A DNA stretch of 24,523 bases, taken from NCBI GenBank assembly GCA_916720285.1, contig CAKAQP010000008.1, positions 1-24,523 of the forward strand. The letters run 5' to 3'. Below are positions 1 through 7,570 of this stretch, in pieces; positions within the stretch are counted from its first letter, which is position 1, and each line of letters begins with the position of its first letter. Source of the DNA: an uncultured Lachnoanaerobaculum sp. (GTDB taxonomy: Bacteria > Bacillota > Clostridia > Lachnospirales > Lachnospiraceae). Both the position numbers and the translations under genes were made by a program. The notes under the pieces were generated by a model. The model made no database searches, was not told the origin of the DNA, and was given only the letters and a program-made list of their open reading frames with translations.

Positions 1-54
1 GCAGAGCAGACAAACCAGATCAACAACTTCATCGCAACTAAGGTTGATGTTATG
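1..54 (+). pseudogene. Fragment of sugar ABC transporter substrate-binding protein, plus-strand piece
   Basis: Read in frame 1 from the first base, these 18 codons give AEQTNQINNFIATKVDVM, which resembles the conserved segment of galactose/glucose-binding lipoproteins (MglB family) that follows the first beta strand and helix. The frame then runs into unrelated codons and a TAA at 73-75. The same protein's N-terminus is encoded on the opposite strand immediately to the right (52-281), so this looks like a more C-terminal slice of the same gene joined in inverted orientation. The family resemblance is recalled, not searched. It could instead be a second convergent paralogue that has decayed, which is less likely because the two pieces fit into one protein with a gap of about 25-30 residues. 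Confidence 0.5.
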
Positions 55-281
55 AAGTTATCATCAAACTTATAAATTGAGATACCTACTTTGATATCCT
101 TTACATCCTTACCTGTAGATGCAACCGCCTCTGAAACACTCTCAGCCGCCTTGCTTTCTTCCTTTGACTCTGTAGCTGCTGCAGTTGTCTCTGCCGGCTT
201 GCTTCCACCTCCACATGCTGCTAATGAAAGAGCACACACTGATGCTACTGATACTGCTAAAACTTTTTTGAACAATTTCAT
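52..281 (-). CDS. Sugar (galactose-type) ABC transporter substrate-binding lipoprotein, N-terminal part only
   Basis: The start ATG at 281 has a good ribosome binding site (AAGGGAGG, about 290-297). The product begins with a lipoprotein signal: basic residues, a hydrophobic stretch and the lipobox LAAC with Cys23, then a Ser/Ala/Glu/Thr-rich linker. From about residue 65 it reads KVGISIYKFDDNF, matching the first strand of periplasmic galactose/glucose-binding proteins (MglB-like), so the mature protein would be membrane-anchored and capture a sugar for an ABC importer. After DNF the frame stays open to the window edge, but the residues no longer resemble the family; that stretch is antisense to the plus-strand piece at 1-54. 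The true coding part therefore probably stops near 52-60. The ligand and the rest of the transporter cannot be seen. Confidence 0.65.
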
Positions 282-645
282 TGTTTTTCCTCCCTTAGGT
301 TTGTTCGTTTATTTGTAAGCTTATTTTAATATTACTTACGATTATTTTACAGAGAATATTTTTACTCTTTTTATTGATTTTTTTTCAATAATATAAACAG
401 GAAAAAAATTTATAACATCTGATCTTTTTCATATGTTTTTCTATATTTAAATGCATAATAATAATTAAATGTGTAGATTAATCCACTTTATCTTATGTTA
501 CATCACCCACAGTCATTATTTATTCAATAACTATACATAATTTCTTAATTAAACTATGTTATAAAATAATGTATAATTATTATAACTATATAATTAATAA
601 ATATAAGTAACTTTGTACATGTATAATTTTTTAAAGGAGGAATAT
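282..645. other. AT-rich intergenic region between divergent genes
   Basis: This 364-base spacer separates the leftward lipoprotein gene from the rightward citrate synthase gene and must carry both promoters. It is very AT-rich, so promoter-like matches arise easily by chance. I see no tRNA, riboswitch consensus, long inverted repeat or short protein gene with a ribosome binding site in it. A TTG-started N-terminal extension of citrate synthase from 613 is unlikely (see that gene). Confidence 0.6.
549..577 (+). promoter_or_regulatory. Possible sigma-A promoter for citrate synthase
   Basis: TTAAAC (549-554), a 17-base spacer and TATAAT (572-577) lie about 70 bases before the start codon. The -10 box is perfect but the -35 is weak, and several other AT-rich -10-like boxes are nearby, so this is only a candidate. 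Confidence 0.3.
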
Positions 646-2004
646 ATGAGCTACAACCAAAAGATTACAAAAGAAATAGAGGATCTGACCTCAAAATGCC
701 TTACAAATTTAACTATAAACCAATCCTTGTATAAAGAATTTGATGTGCAAAGGGGCTTGCGCAATCTTCAAGGTGAAGGTGTAAGAGCCGGACTTACCCG
801 TATTTCCGAGATAACCTCATTTAAAAGGGAAAACGGTGAGAAGATACCATGTGACGGTGAGCTTAGATACCAGGGCATTGATATACATGAACTTACAGAC
901 GGATTTTTAAATGAAAACAGATTCGGATTTGAAGAAGTCGCATATCTAATGCTTTTCGGCAATCTGCCTACTGCAAATGAGCTTAATGATTTCAACCGTC
1001 TGCTTGGAGACCAGAGATCTTTGCCTAAGAACTTTACAAGAGATATTATCATGAAAGCACCAAGCAAAGACATGATGAACACGCTTTCAAGATCTGTACT
1101 TACATTGTATGCCTATGACTCAAAGGCTGATGATACCTCTCTTTCAAATGTATTACGCCAATGTATCAATCTTATAGCAACCTTCCCTATGATGTGCGTA
1201 TACGGTTATCATGCCTATAATCACTATATCAGAGATAAAAGTATGTACATTCATCGTCCTTCTAACGAATTGTCTACTGCCGAGAATATTTTACTTATGC
1301 TTAGAGAAGATAAGAAATACTTGGACCTTGAAGCCAAAGTGCTTGACCTTGCTATGGTCTTACATATGGAACATGGTGGTGGTAATAATTCTACCTTTAC
1401 AACTCATGTGGTCACTTCCTCAGGTACAGATACTTATTCGGCTATAGCCGCAGCTCTAGGTTCTTTGAAAGGCCCAAAACATGGTGGCGCCAATATAAAA
1501 GTTGTTGAAATGTTTAAAGATATGAAAAAACATATAAAGGATATCAATGATGACGATGAAATAAAAGCTTATCTTTTAAAGCTTTTAAGAAAAGAGGCCT
1601 TTGATAAATCCGGATTAATATATGGTATGGGGCATGCTGTATATTCGCTTTCAGATCCACGTGCCAACATTTTCAAAAAATATGTTGAGCAGCTTGCAAA
1701 TGCAAAACATAAAAATAATGATTTCAAACTCTATAGTGCAGTTGAAAGACTTGCACCAAAAGTAATAGGAGCTGAAAGACATATATATAAAGGTGTAAGT
1801 GCAAATATTGACTTCTACAGCGGTTTCGTTTACGGAATGCTTGATTTACCTACCGAGCTTTATACCCCGATATTTGCCTGTTCCAGAATAGTCGGATGGA
1901 GTGCTCACAGAATCGAAGAACTGATTAATACAGATAAGATTATAAGACCTGCTTATATGGCTGTTAAAGAGCACGAAAACTATATCGAAATGAAGGACAG
2001 ATAA
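646..2004 (+). CDS. gltA: Citrate synthase
   Basis: The enzyme condenses acetyl-CoA and oxaloacetate to citrate in the cytoplasm, the entry to the oxidative branch leading to 2-oxoglutarate and glutamate. The 452-residue product carries the family's landmarks: the HGGGNNSTF region (His243), GSLKGPKHGGAN with catalytic His279, GMGHAVYSLSDPRA with His330, and ANIDFYSG with catalytic Asp389, followed by PIFACSRIVGWSAHR. The usual GHRVY motif reads GHAVY here, a variant I believe occurs in Clostridia. ATG at 646 is chosen because AAAGGAGG (633-640) sits five bases upstream; the TTG at 613 has no such site. The gene stands alone, with no aconitase or isocitrate dehydrogenase beside it, and ends at a hairpin shared with the convergent SseB-like gene. 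Confidence 0.93.
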   Translation: MSYNQKITKEIEDLTSKCLTNLTINQSLYKEFDVQRGLRNLQGEGVRAGLTRISEITSFKRENGEKIPCDGELRYQGIDIHELTDGFLNENRFGFEEVAYLMLFGNLPTANELNDFNRLLGDQRSLPKNFTRDIIMKAPSKDMMNTLSRSVLTLYAYDSKADDTSLSNVLRQCINLIATFPMMCVYGYHAYNHYIRDKSMYIHRPSNELSTAENILLMLREDKKYLDLEAKVLDLAMVLHMEHGGGNNSTFTTHVVTSSGTDTYSAIAAALGSLKGPKHGGANIKVVEMFKDMKKHIKDINDDDEIKAYLLKLLRKEAFDKSGLIYGMGHAVYSLSDPRANIFKKYVEQLANAKHKNNDFKLYSAVERLAPKVIGAERHIYKGVSANIDFYSGFVYGMLDLPTELYTPIFACSRIVGWSAHRIEELINTDKIIRPAYMAVKEHENYIEMKDR

Positions 2005-2017
2005 TATATCCATAAAA

Positions 2018-2053
2018 AAAGTGTGAAAAATGAATAATCACTTTTCACACTTT
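2018..2053. terminator. Bidirectional terminator between convergent genes
   Basis: A perfect 12-bp stem (AAAGTGTGAAAA at 2018-2029 with TTTTCACACTTT at 2042-2053) and a 12-base loop lie between the stops of citrate synthase (plus) and the SseB-like gene (minus). T-rich tracts follow on both strands, so it can serve both transcripts. Confidence 0.85.
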
Positions 2054-2057
2054 ATTT

Positions 2058-2852
2058 TTATTCTTTGTTTGCAGGTGTTATTTCCATATTTCTGAGATTA
2101 TTTAATATAGTGCCATTCAGCGGAATACTTACACCCATAGGATTTATAAGGAATCCGTCACACTCCGGTGTCATAGGGAAGTTGATAAGATTCTTTGCCT
2201 CTACAATGATCTTCTTTACATTTGCATCACCCGGCATTTTATCAAACTCTATATTGTCTGTAAATATAGGTATCATATTTCCGCCGTTATCACTTATCTT
2301 TAACATAAGCATCTGCATCTGTGTTTCCCCGTCTACCTGTGTCTCTCTAACCGGTACAAGGAATCTTGCTTTTAAAATATTTACAAGCATCTCCTCTTCC
2401 AATTCACGAATCTCAGGTGTATTCGGATTATCAAGGTTTGCTCTTATCTCCTGTCCGAAATAAAGCATTGTAAGCTGTAACGATCTATTCTCTACAGGTC
2501 TTTTTTCAGGTGGTAACTCGCTAAAATCCGAGAGTTTCACTATTTCGTCAAGCTGAATTATAAATTCATTACCCTGATAATTGTACTTAACAGCGTTCAC
2601 ACCGGCTATTGCCATATGTGTAAATGCTCTCAAAATACCTTCCTGATTAAGTTCCAATACAGTATTCTTCTGCTTATTGGCTGCCAACTCTGCCGATTTC
2701 TTCAGAGCATTTTCTTTTTCATCAAATAAAAACGCCACATCATCAAAACTCTCATCATCACAATAAACAAATGGCAGTCTGGTAAAATCCGACTGAATTA
2801 AATATAGATTTACTGCCTTTGGAATACTTGCAAGTACTTCTCTTTTCTCCAT
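2058..2852 (-). CDS. SseB family protein, apparently two SseB-like domains
   Basis: The 264-residue product contains two related stretches. The first is at about residues 15-110 (containing RLPFVYCDDESFDDVAFLF). The second is at about 145-255 (containing ARFLVPVRE and the hallmark CDGFLINPMGVSIPLN). Both resemble the SseB N-terminal domain, named after E. coli enhanced serine sensitivity protein B; the biochemical function of this family is not established. No signal peptide or membrane segment is visible, so a cytoplasmic location is inferred. The start at 2852 is chosen for GGAG six bases upstream; an upstream in-frame ATG at 2921 has no such site and would overlap the promoter. The gene has its own promoter and sits downstream of apbE, from which it is separated by about 160 bases, so it is probably transcribed separately. 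Confidence 0.7.
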   Translation of the reverse strand: MEKREVLASIPKAVNLYLIQSDFTRLPFVYCDDESFDDVAFLFDEKENALKKSAELAANKQKNTVLELNQEGILRAFTHMAIAGVNAVKYNYQGNEFIIQLDEIVKLSDFSELPPEKRPVENRSLQLTMLYFGQEIRANLDNPNTPEIRELEEEMLVNILKARFLVPVRETQVDGETQMQMLMLKISDNGGNMIPIFTDNIEFDKMPGDANVKKIIVEAKNLINFPMTPECDGFLINPMGVSIPLNGTILNNLRNMEITPANKE

Positions 2853-2886
2853 TTTTATCTCCAAAAATTTTATTTGTCTTGAAACT

Positions 2887-2915
2887 ACTATATACTCTTT
2901 GACTATCAAAGTCAA
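2887..2915 (-). promoter_or_regulatory. Sigma-A promoter of the SseB-like gene, with embedded dyad
   Basis: On the minus strand TTGACT (2915-2910), a 17-base spacer and TATAGT (2892-2887) form a good sigma-A promoter about 30 bases before the start codon. A dyad TTTGAC-N7-GTCAAA (2898-2916) covers the -35 box and part of the spacer and could be a repressor site. Confidence 0.6.
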
Positions 2916-2934
2916 ATACATAGTGTCAGATATA

Positions 2935-2954
2935 TTACAAATCTTGATTTGTAA
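2935..2954 (-). other. Small hairpin downstream of apbE, possible weak terminator
   Basis: An 8-bp perfect stem (TTACAAAT/ATTTGTAA) with a CTTG loop lies between the apbE stop and the SseB promoter. It lacks a clear T-run on the minus strand, so termination of apbE here is uncertain. Confidence 0.3.
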
Positions 2955-3013
2955 ACCTATACTATTATATCAAAAATTTTCAGGAATACATATTAAAATA
3001 TCTTTACAAAAAT

Positions 3014-4081
3014 TTATGGTTGTACAAGATGCTCTTTTGCACCTTCAGAATAAACTATGGAGTAATCCGAAAGTATAAAATAACCATATGTATCAGGTAT
3101 ACTGTCAAGAAGCTTTACACCCTCTTCCACTCCCAGTGAAAAGCATGTAGTTGAAAGAGCATCCGCTTCTGTTGATGATTTTGTCAGTATACTTACTTCC
3201 ACAAGCCCGTTATCATACGGATAACCTGTTTTCGGGTCCAAAATATGATGATAGTTTTTACCGTCTATAACAAAATGTCTCTCATAAACACCTGATGAAA
3301 CAACCGATTCATCATCTACCGTAAGTAATGCTACTGTTTCATTTCTGTCTGCATAAGGTTTTTGAAGCCCTATTGTAAAGTTGTCTCCATTCGGCTTTTT
3401 ACCTATGCATAAAACATTTCCTCCAAGATTTATAATAGCACTGTCAACACCTTTACTTAAAAGATATTCCTTTGTCTTATCCGCTATATATCCCTTTGCA
3501 ATAGAACCGAGATCTATTCTTGTATCATCTGAAGTAAACTTTACTGTATTTCCTTCCACACTTACCTTATTATAATCTACTTTCGGCAATGCTTCCTTAA
3601 TACTTTCATCACTAGGAAGCTCAGGCTCCTCCGCATTAAAATCCCATAATTCCTTTAAAGGCTCTGTGGTAATATCAAATGCACCATGTGAGATTTTACT
3701 GTAATACAATGCCTTATCTATAAGATAAGCAAGTTCATCACTTACTTCCACACTCATAGTACCTTTTTCTCTATGGTTTAATTTATACAACTCTGCAGAT
3801 TCGCTTGTTGCCGAAAAGATATTCTCATAGTTTCTTATAAACTGCATTGACTCTTTTAATACATTCTCATCTCCTCCATTATATATGGATACAGTGATAA
3901 ATGTATCAAGCGCAAATGTTGTGTCTGTCAAAGGCTCGTTATTTTTGTTCTTATCTATAGAAAAATCAAAATTATTGGCTATAGACTTAGTGTTTGTACG
4001 ATTTCCTAAAATTGCAATTATCAGTAACACAAAAACAACTACAGCAATAGCTATTATATTTTTTTTATTAAATTGTTTCAA
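3014..4081 (-). CDS. apbE: FAD:protein FMN transferase (ApbE), membrane-anchored
   Basis: ApbE attaches FMN covalently to Ser/Thr of extracytoplasmic flavoproteins such as RnfG/RnfD or NqrB/NqrC, or acts on FAD. In the 355-residue product residues 8-26 form a hydrophobic signal anchor (AIAVVVFVLLIIAIL) with no lipobox cysteine, so the enzyme is probably tethered to the outer face of the membrane rather than being a lipoprotein. Family motifs present are FALDTFITVSIY (about 56-67), DLGSIAKGYIAD (190-201), INLGGNVLCIGKKPNG, HHILDPKTGYP (278-288) and the metal-binding EADALSTTCF (305-314). The start is TTG at 4081 with AGGAG eight bases upstream; no ATG fits. The ribosome binding site lies in the 12-base gap after the upstream ribonuclease gene, implying cotranscription. 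No Rnf, Nqr or flavoprotein target gene is in the window. Confidence 0.9.
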   Translation of the reverse strand: MKQFNKKNIIAIAVVVFVLLIIAILGNRTNTKSIANNFDFSIDKNKNNEPLTDTTFALDTFITVSIYNGGDENVLKESMQFIRNYENIFSATSESAELYKLNHREKGTMSVEVSDELAYLIDKALYYSKISHGAFDITTEPLKELWDFNAEEPELPSDESIKEALPKVDYNKVSVEGNTVKFTSDDTRIDLGSIAKGYIADKTKEYLLSKGVDSAIINLGGNVLCIGKKPNGDNFTIGLQKPYADRNETVALLTVDDESVVSSGVYERHFVIDGKNYHHILDPKTGYPYDNGLVEVSILTKSSTEADALSTTCFSLGVEEGVKLLDSIPDTYGYFILSDYSIVYSEGAKEHLVQP

Positions 4082-4093
4082 AATATACTCCTA

Positions 4094-5692
4094 CTAAATT
4101 TCCCATTTTTTTGCCAAATCATTTATCTGATCTGCAAACTTAGCCAGATCCTTGTTGGCTCCATGTTTATTTTCTTTTATGATTTTTAAGAGTCTCTCTC
4201 CTGCACCGAGAAGTCTTAAATAAACGCTGCTTTCCGGCTCCTTTACTTCCTTAACCGCAACAGCAACTCCCTTAGTCTGCTTTATCCACTCTCCTCTTAT
4301 AAGATCAAAAACAGATCCCGAAAAAGGTGCGGATGAATTTATTCCGTATTTACTTTTAAGTTCATTTGAAAAGTTTTCGCATACTTTATCATCACCATGC
4401 ACTATAAATACTACCTTCGGCTTTTCTTCAAAAGCTGTTACCCATTTTATAAGTCCGTTTTTATCGGCATGTGAACTTATACTCTTTAAAGTTTCAATAT
4501 GTGCATTTACAGAAATATTTTCTCCAAACAATCTCACCTCTGAAACATTGTCCTGAAGAGTCCTTCCCAAAGTTCCAAAAGCCTGATATCCTGCAAACAC
4601 CACGCTGCATTCACTTCTCCATAAATTATGCTTTAGATGATGTCTGATTCGACCCGCATCACACATTCCGGAAGCTGATATTATGACTTTTGGTGATTTG
4701 TCAATATTTATAGCCATTGACTCATCAGAGCTTACTGTCATCTTCAGATTCGGAAAAGCTATCGGGTTTATACCGTTTTCAACAAGCGCCTTGGTCTCAT
4801 CATCATAACATTCAAGTAAGTTGTCTTTAAATACATTGGTTGCCTCTATTGCAAGAGGACTGTCTACATATACAGGGAAGTTCGGAAAATTCTTCACAAG
4901 ATTGTTCTGCTTTATCTGCCTCATAAAATAAAGTAGCTCCTGTGTTCTTCCGACTGCAAATGCAGGTATGACCACATTTCCGCCTCTTTCAAATGTTTCA
5001 TCCAGAATTCTTGCCAGATCCGACACATGATCTGCGCCTTCCTCATGATATCTGTCACCATAGGTTGATTCCATCAAAACGTAGTCGGCATCCTTTATAT
5101 ACTCCGGATCTCTGATTAAAGGCTTATTGAAATTACCGATATCACCTGAAAATACTATTTTTCTGCTTTCATTTCCTTCTTTAAGCCACACTTCTATTGA
5201 AGCCGAACCAAGAATATGTCCTGCATCTATAAATCTGATACTGATATTTTCATCAATATCTACTTTTTTATTATATTCAACACCTCTAAAGAGTTTAATA
5301 CTTGCTTCAACATCTGAAAGTTCATATACCGCTGTTTCCTTTTGTCTGCCTGCTCTTTCAGCTTTTCTGTTTTTCCACTTTAACTCTTCAGCCTGTATAT
5401 GCGCACAGTCTCGAAGCATTATGGTACAAAGCTCCATTGTGGCATTTGATGAGTATATTTCTCCCTTAAAGCCTCTTGCAACAAGCTGTGGAATCATACC
5501 TGTATGGTCGATATGAGCATGTGTCACAAAAAGATAATCAATTTCTGCAGGTGAAACAGGCAAAGGTGCATTTTCATACACATTTATTCCCTGCTCCATA
5601 CCATAATCAACTAAAAACTTCTTCTCTCCGACTTCTACATAATGACAACTCCCTGTAACCTCGTGATCTGCGCCTATAAATTCCAGTTTCAT
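4094..5692 (-). CDS. Beta-CASP metallo-beta-lactamase ribonuclease (CPSF73-like)
   Basis: The 532-residue product is a predicted zinc-dependent RNA nuclease of the COG1236 type. The lactamase core has HAHIDHTG (58-65), DAGHILGSASIEV (about 157-169) and VFSGDIGN. ESTYGDRYHEE begins the beta-CASP region, which contains ISASGMCDAGRIRHHL. The RNA-specificity part carries SSHAD and VHGDD near residues 420-450. A charged helical tail of about 80 residues follows; its role is unknown. It differs from RNase J, which has a longer core with a C-terminal domain. It probably processes or degrades RNA in the cytoplasm; its substrate cannot be read from the sequence. The gene is first in a two-gene unit with apbE and has its own promoter. 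The ribosome binding site (GGGGAAA) is mediocre. Confidence 0.87.
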   Translation of the reverse strand: MKLEFIGADHEVTGSCHYVEVGEKKFLVDYGMEQGINVYENAPLPVSPAEIDYLFVTHAHIDHTGMIPQLVARGFKGEIYSSNATMELCTIMLRDCAHIQAEELKWKNRKAERAGRQKETAVYELSDVEASIKLFRGVEYNKKVDIDENISIRFIDAGHILGSASIEVWLKEGNESRKIVFSGDIGNFNKPLIRDPEYIKDADYVLMESTYGDRYHEEGADHVSDLARILDETFERGGNVVIPAFAVGRTQELLYFMRQIKQNNLVKNFPNFPVYVDSPLAIEATNVFKDNLLECYDDETKALVENGINPIAFPNLKMTVSSDESMAINIDKSPKVIISASGMCDAGRIRHHLKHNLWRSECSVVFAGYQAFGTLGRTLQDNVSEVRLFGENISVNAHIETLKSISSHADKNGLIKWVTAFEEKPKVVFIVHGDDKVCENFSNELKSKYGINSSAPFSGSVFDLIRGEWIKQTKGVAVAVKEVKEPESSVYLRLLGAGERLLKIIKENKHGANKDLAKFADQINDLAKKWEI

Positions 5693-5710
5693 ATTTTCCC
5701 CTTTTAATCA

Positions 5711-5733
5711 AATAACTGAGCATGTGAGTTATT
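5711..5733 (-). other. Dyad in the 5' leader of the ribonuclease gene
   Basis: AATAACT (5711-5717) and AGTTATT (5727-5733) are perfect inverted arms around a 9-base loop. They lie in the predicted leader between the promoter and the start codon of the beta-CASP nuclease gene, and may form an RNA hairpin or a protein site. Confidence 0.3.
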
Positions 5734-5746
5734 AGAGCCTAAATCT

Positions 5747-5776
5747 ATTATAACTACACAAAATATTTTTCGTCAA
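5747..5776 (-). promoter_or_regulatory. Sigma-A promoter of the ribonuclease-apbE unit
   Basis: On the minus strand TTGACG (5776-5771), an 18-base spacer and a perfect TATAAT (5752-5747) lie about 55 bases before the start codon of the ribonuclease gene and just downstream of the rng terminator. Confidence 0.65.
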
Positions 5777-5825
5777 CTTAAAATTATTATATAATAATAT
5801 TGAATTATATTCTACAAAATATAAA

Positions 5826-5860
5826 ATATACCCACTCTATGTTTTATAGAACGGGTATAT
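5826..5860 (-). terminator. Terminator of the ABC exporter-radical SAM-rng operon
   Basis: ATATACCC (5826-5833) pairs with GGGTATAT (5853-5860); after a 2x2 mismatch the stem continues TCTAT/ATAGA around a GTTTT loop. It begins two bases after the rng stop, and the minus-strand sequence beyond it is T-rich. Confidence 0.8.
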
Positions 5861-5862
5861 AT

Positions 5863-6870
5863 TTATAATTTCATAACTTCTTCAAGGCTTGGCTTTCTTT
5901 TTCTTCTGGTTATCTCAAATAGGCATAATTTTGTGATATCTATTGCCACTGTATTTAATCTGTCCTCTTTAAGATATTCTTTCATTGTATGATATATCAA
6001 ATCTATTTCTGATTTATCCGTGGTATTTATTAAATCTATAATTATAATACCCGAAATATTTCTAAGTCTCAGCTGCCTTGCAGTCTCTTTTATTGCTTCA
6101 AGGTTTGTATTTAATTTAATTATTCCGGCTTCTTTTTTTCGAACATTTTTTCCGGTATTTACATCAACCACTGTAAGAGCTTCAGTGGATTCTATATAAA
6201 GATAGCCTCCATCCTTTAACCACACCTTTTTGCTTAATAAATCGCTAAAAAGAGTATCTATAGAATAAAGCTTATTTAGACTTATCATATTATCTTCATA
6301 GAATCTGACTCTGCCAAGCAGATCTTCTCGCTCTTCTTTAAAAAATTCAACTATTCCTTCGTATATATCCTTGATATCCGTTACTATATCAAACTCGGCA
6401 TATTTTAATCTGTCTTTAACAATATCTATATAGTCTTTAGAGCCTGCATAAAGCATTGCAGGTGCCTTTATATAGTTTTTCTTTGCAAGAATTTGATCAA
6501 GTACTTCACAATCCGAAAGATTTGCTACGGCACCGGGCAGCTTGTTTTTAATAGGAAGCTTTGAAATCTTTATTACAATATCATCACCCTCGTGTAAAAC
6601 ATTATGCTCTTTTTCATCGGCAAATATAAGATGATTAAGTTCAGCCATATCAAAATATACCATTTGACGTTTTGAATTGTACTCAATCTCTACAAAGGCG
6701 GCATTTATATTTTGAGCTATTTTTTTTACTTTTCCAATATGAATACTGCCAAGTAAAGAAGTATCCTCGATATACTCTATCTCATTTGCCCTATTATCAT
6801 ATGATATTGCAAAATTTTTATTCTTATAACTTGTAATTAAAAGCTTAGATAATTTCACACCCATACTCAT
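5863..6870 (-). CDS. rng: Ribonuclease G (RNase E/G family), short form lacking the zinc-link
   Basis: RNase E/G enzymes cleave single-stranded RNA, maturing 16S rRNA and decaying mRNA. An S1-like RNA-binding domain spans about residues 35-105 (LLGSIHIGKVKKIAQNINAA). The catalytic DNase I-like domain follows, with both metal-binding aspartates in place: D236 in TVVDVNTG and D279 in IIIDLINT, plus NTNLEAIKETARQLRLRNI between them. The product ends after FEITRRKRKPSLEEVMKL, where E. coli RNase E/G continues into the CPxC zinc-link and small domain; at about 335 residues it is roughly 150 shorter than E. coli RNase G. The start at 6870 is chosen for AAGGGAAGG just upstream; ATG 6888, ATG 6864 and GTG 6858 are alternatives. 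It overlaps the upstream TIGR03936 gene by about 25 bases, indicating translational coupling. Confidence 0.85.
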   Translation of the reverse strand: MSMGVKLSKLLITSYKNKNFAISYDNRANEIEYIEDTSLLGSIHIGKVKKIAQNINAAFVEIEYNSKRQMVYFDMAELNHLIFADEKEHNVLHEGDDIVIKISKLPIKNKLPGAVANLSDCEVLDQILAKKNYIKAPAMLYAGSKDYIDIVKDRLKYAEFDIVTDIKDIYEGIVEFFKEEREDLLGRVRFYEDNMISLNKLYSIDTLFSDLLSKKVWLKDGGYLYIESTEALTVVDVNTGKNVRKKEAGIIKLNTNLEAIKETARQLRLRNISGIIIIDLINTTDKSEIDLIYHTMKEYLKEDRLNTVAIDITKLCLFEITRRKRKPSLEEVMKL

Positions 6871-7570
6871 CAAGGGCCTTCCCTTCATCTGTATACATAT
6901 CTAATCTATATAAATAATATTCATTCTTTTTAGCTGCCGATAATCCTTCTTCGTATAAAAATTCCATAACAGCGGCAGGCTTTATATTATTTGTACTTCC
7001 CTGTGAAAGATGCATGTATACACCGTTTTCTATAGCTTCAAGCTTATATATAAAAGGCTTTATATCCACAACTGAAGTTGTCTCCACCTCTACAAACTTA
7101 CCATACTGATTTTTCTTTTTCTTTTTTGATACCTTTGTCAGTAATATAGACTCTTTTGACATAAGCTTTTCTATAGCGGCATTAATTTCTGCTTCTTTTA
7201 CTTCTGTTTTAAATTCCGCCTTAAAATCGGCTGTATCCATCAAGGCCATAGCAGGTTTGGAATTATCCGGAATCTGTAAAAACTTAGTGACCTTCATTCC
7301 GGTACACATCATCTCATTAAGTCTTTTTATTGCTTCTTTAGATGAAATATGACTCCCTTCCTTTAACTCTATATCCATATATTCACCAAGCCCCGATACA
7401 CCCATACTTAGAGGAGCACCAAATGACATTATCTGATGAGGTGAAAATCCTTCACTGTACTTTATAGGAATATCTGCCCTTCTCATAGCTTTTTGAAAAT
7501 ATCTCATTATATCCAAATGGCCTATAAAACGCATTTGCTCGGTTTTTTCAAACTTAATTCTTACCTTCAA
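6845..7570 (-). CDS. TIGR03936 family radical SAM-linked protein (DUF2344)
   Basis: The 241-residue product starts MKVRIKFEKTEQMRFIGHLD, the typical opening of the DUF2344/TIGR03936 family, followed by RRADIPIKYSEGFSPHQ and SFGAPLSMGVSGLGEYMDI. Family members occur next to, or fused to, TIGR03960 radical SAM proteins; their biochemical function is not established, although linkage to RNase G and ribosomal protein genes suggests RNA or ribosome modification (inference). I choose the TTG at 7570 as start because GGAGGTG lies seven bases upstream and the resulting N-terminus matches the family; the ATGs at 7603 and 7585 would add unrelated residues. The gene overlaps the upstream radical SAM gene by 17 bases and the downstream rng by about 25 bases, so all three are translationally coupled. 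Confidence 0.85.
   Translation of the reverse strand: MKVRIKFEKTEQMRFIGHLDIMRYFQKAMRRADIPIKYSEGFSPHQIMSFGAPLSMGVSGLGEYMDIELKEGSHISSKEAIKRLNEMMCTGMKVTKFLQIPDNSKPAMALMDTADFKAEFKTEVKEAEINAAIEKLMSKESILLTKVSKKKKKNQYGKFVEVETTSVVDIKPFIYKLEAIENGVYMHLSQGSTNNIKPAAVMEFLYEEGLSAAKKNEYYLYRLDMYTDEGKALDEYGCEII

Noticed and set aside
91..318. 75-codon plus-strand open frame
   Set aside because: It is antisense to the lipoprotein signal-peptide region, has no ribosome binding site and a biased composition that mirrors the real gene.
613..645. TTG start adding 11 residues to citrate synthase
   Set aside because: The extension would run through the AAAGGAGG ribosome binding site of the ATG at 646, which is clearly the start.
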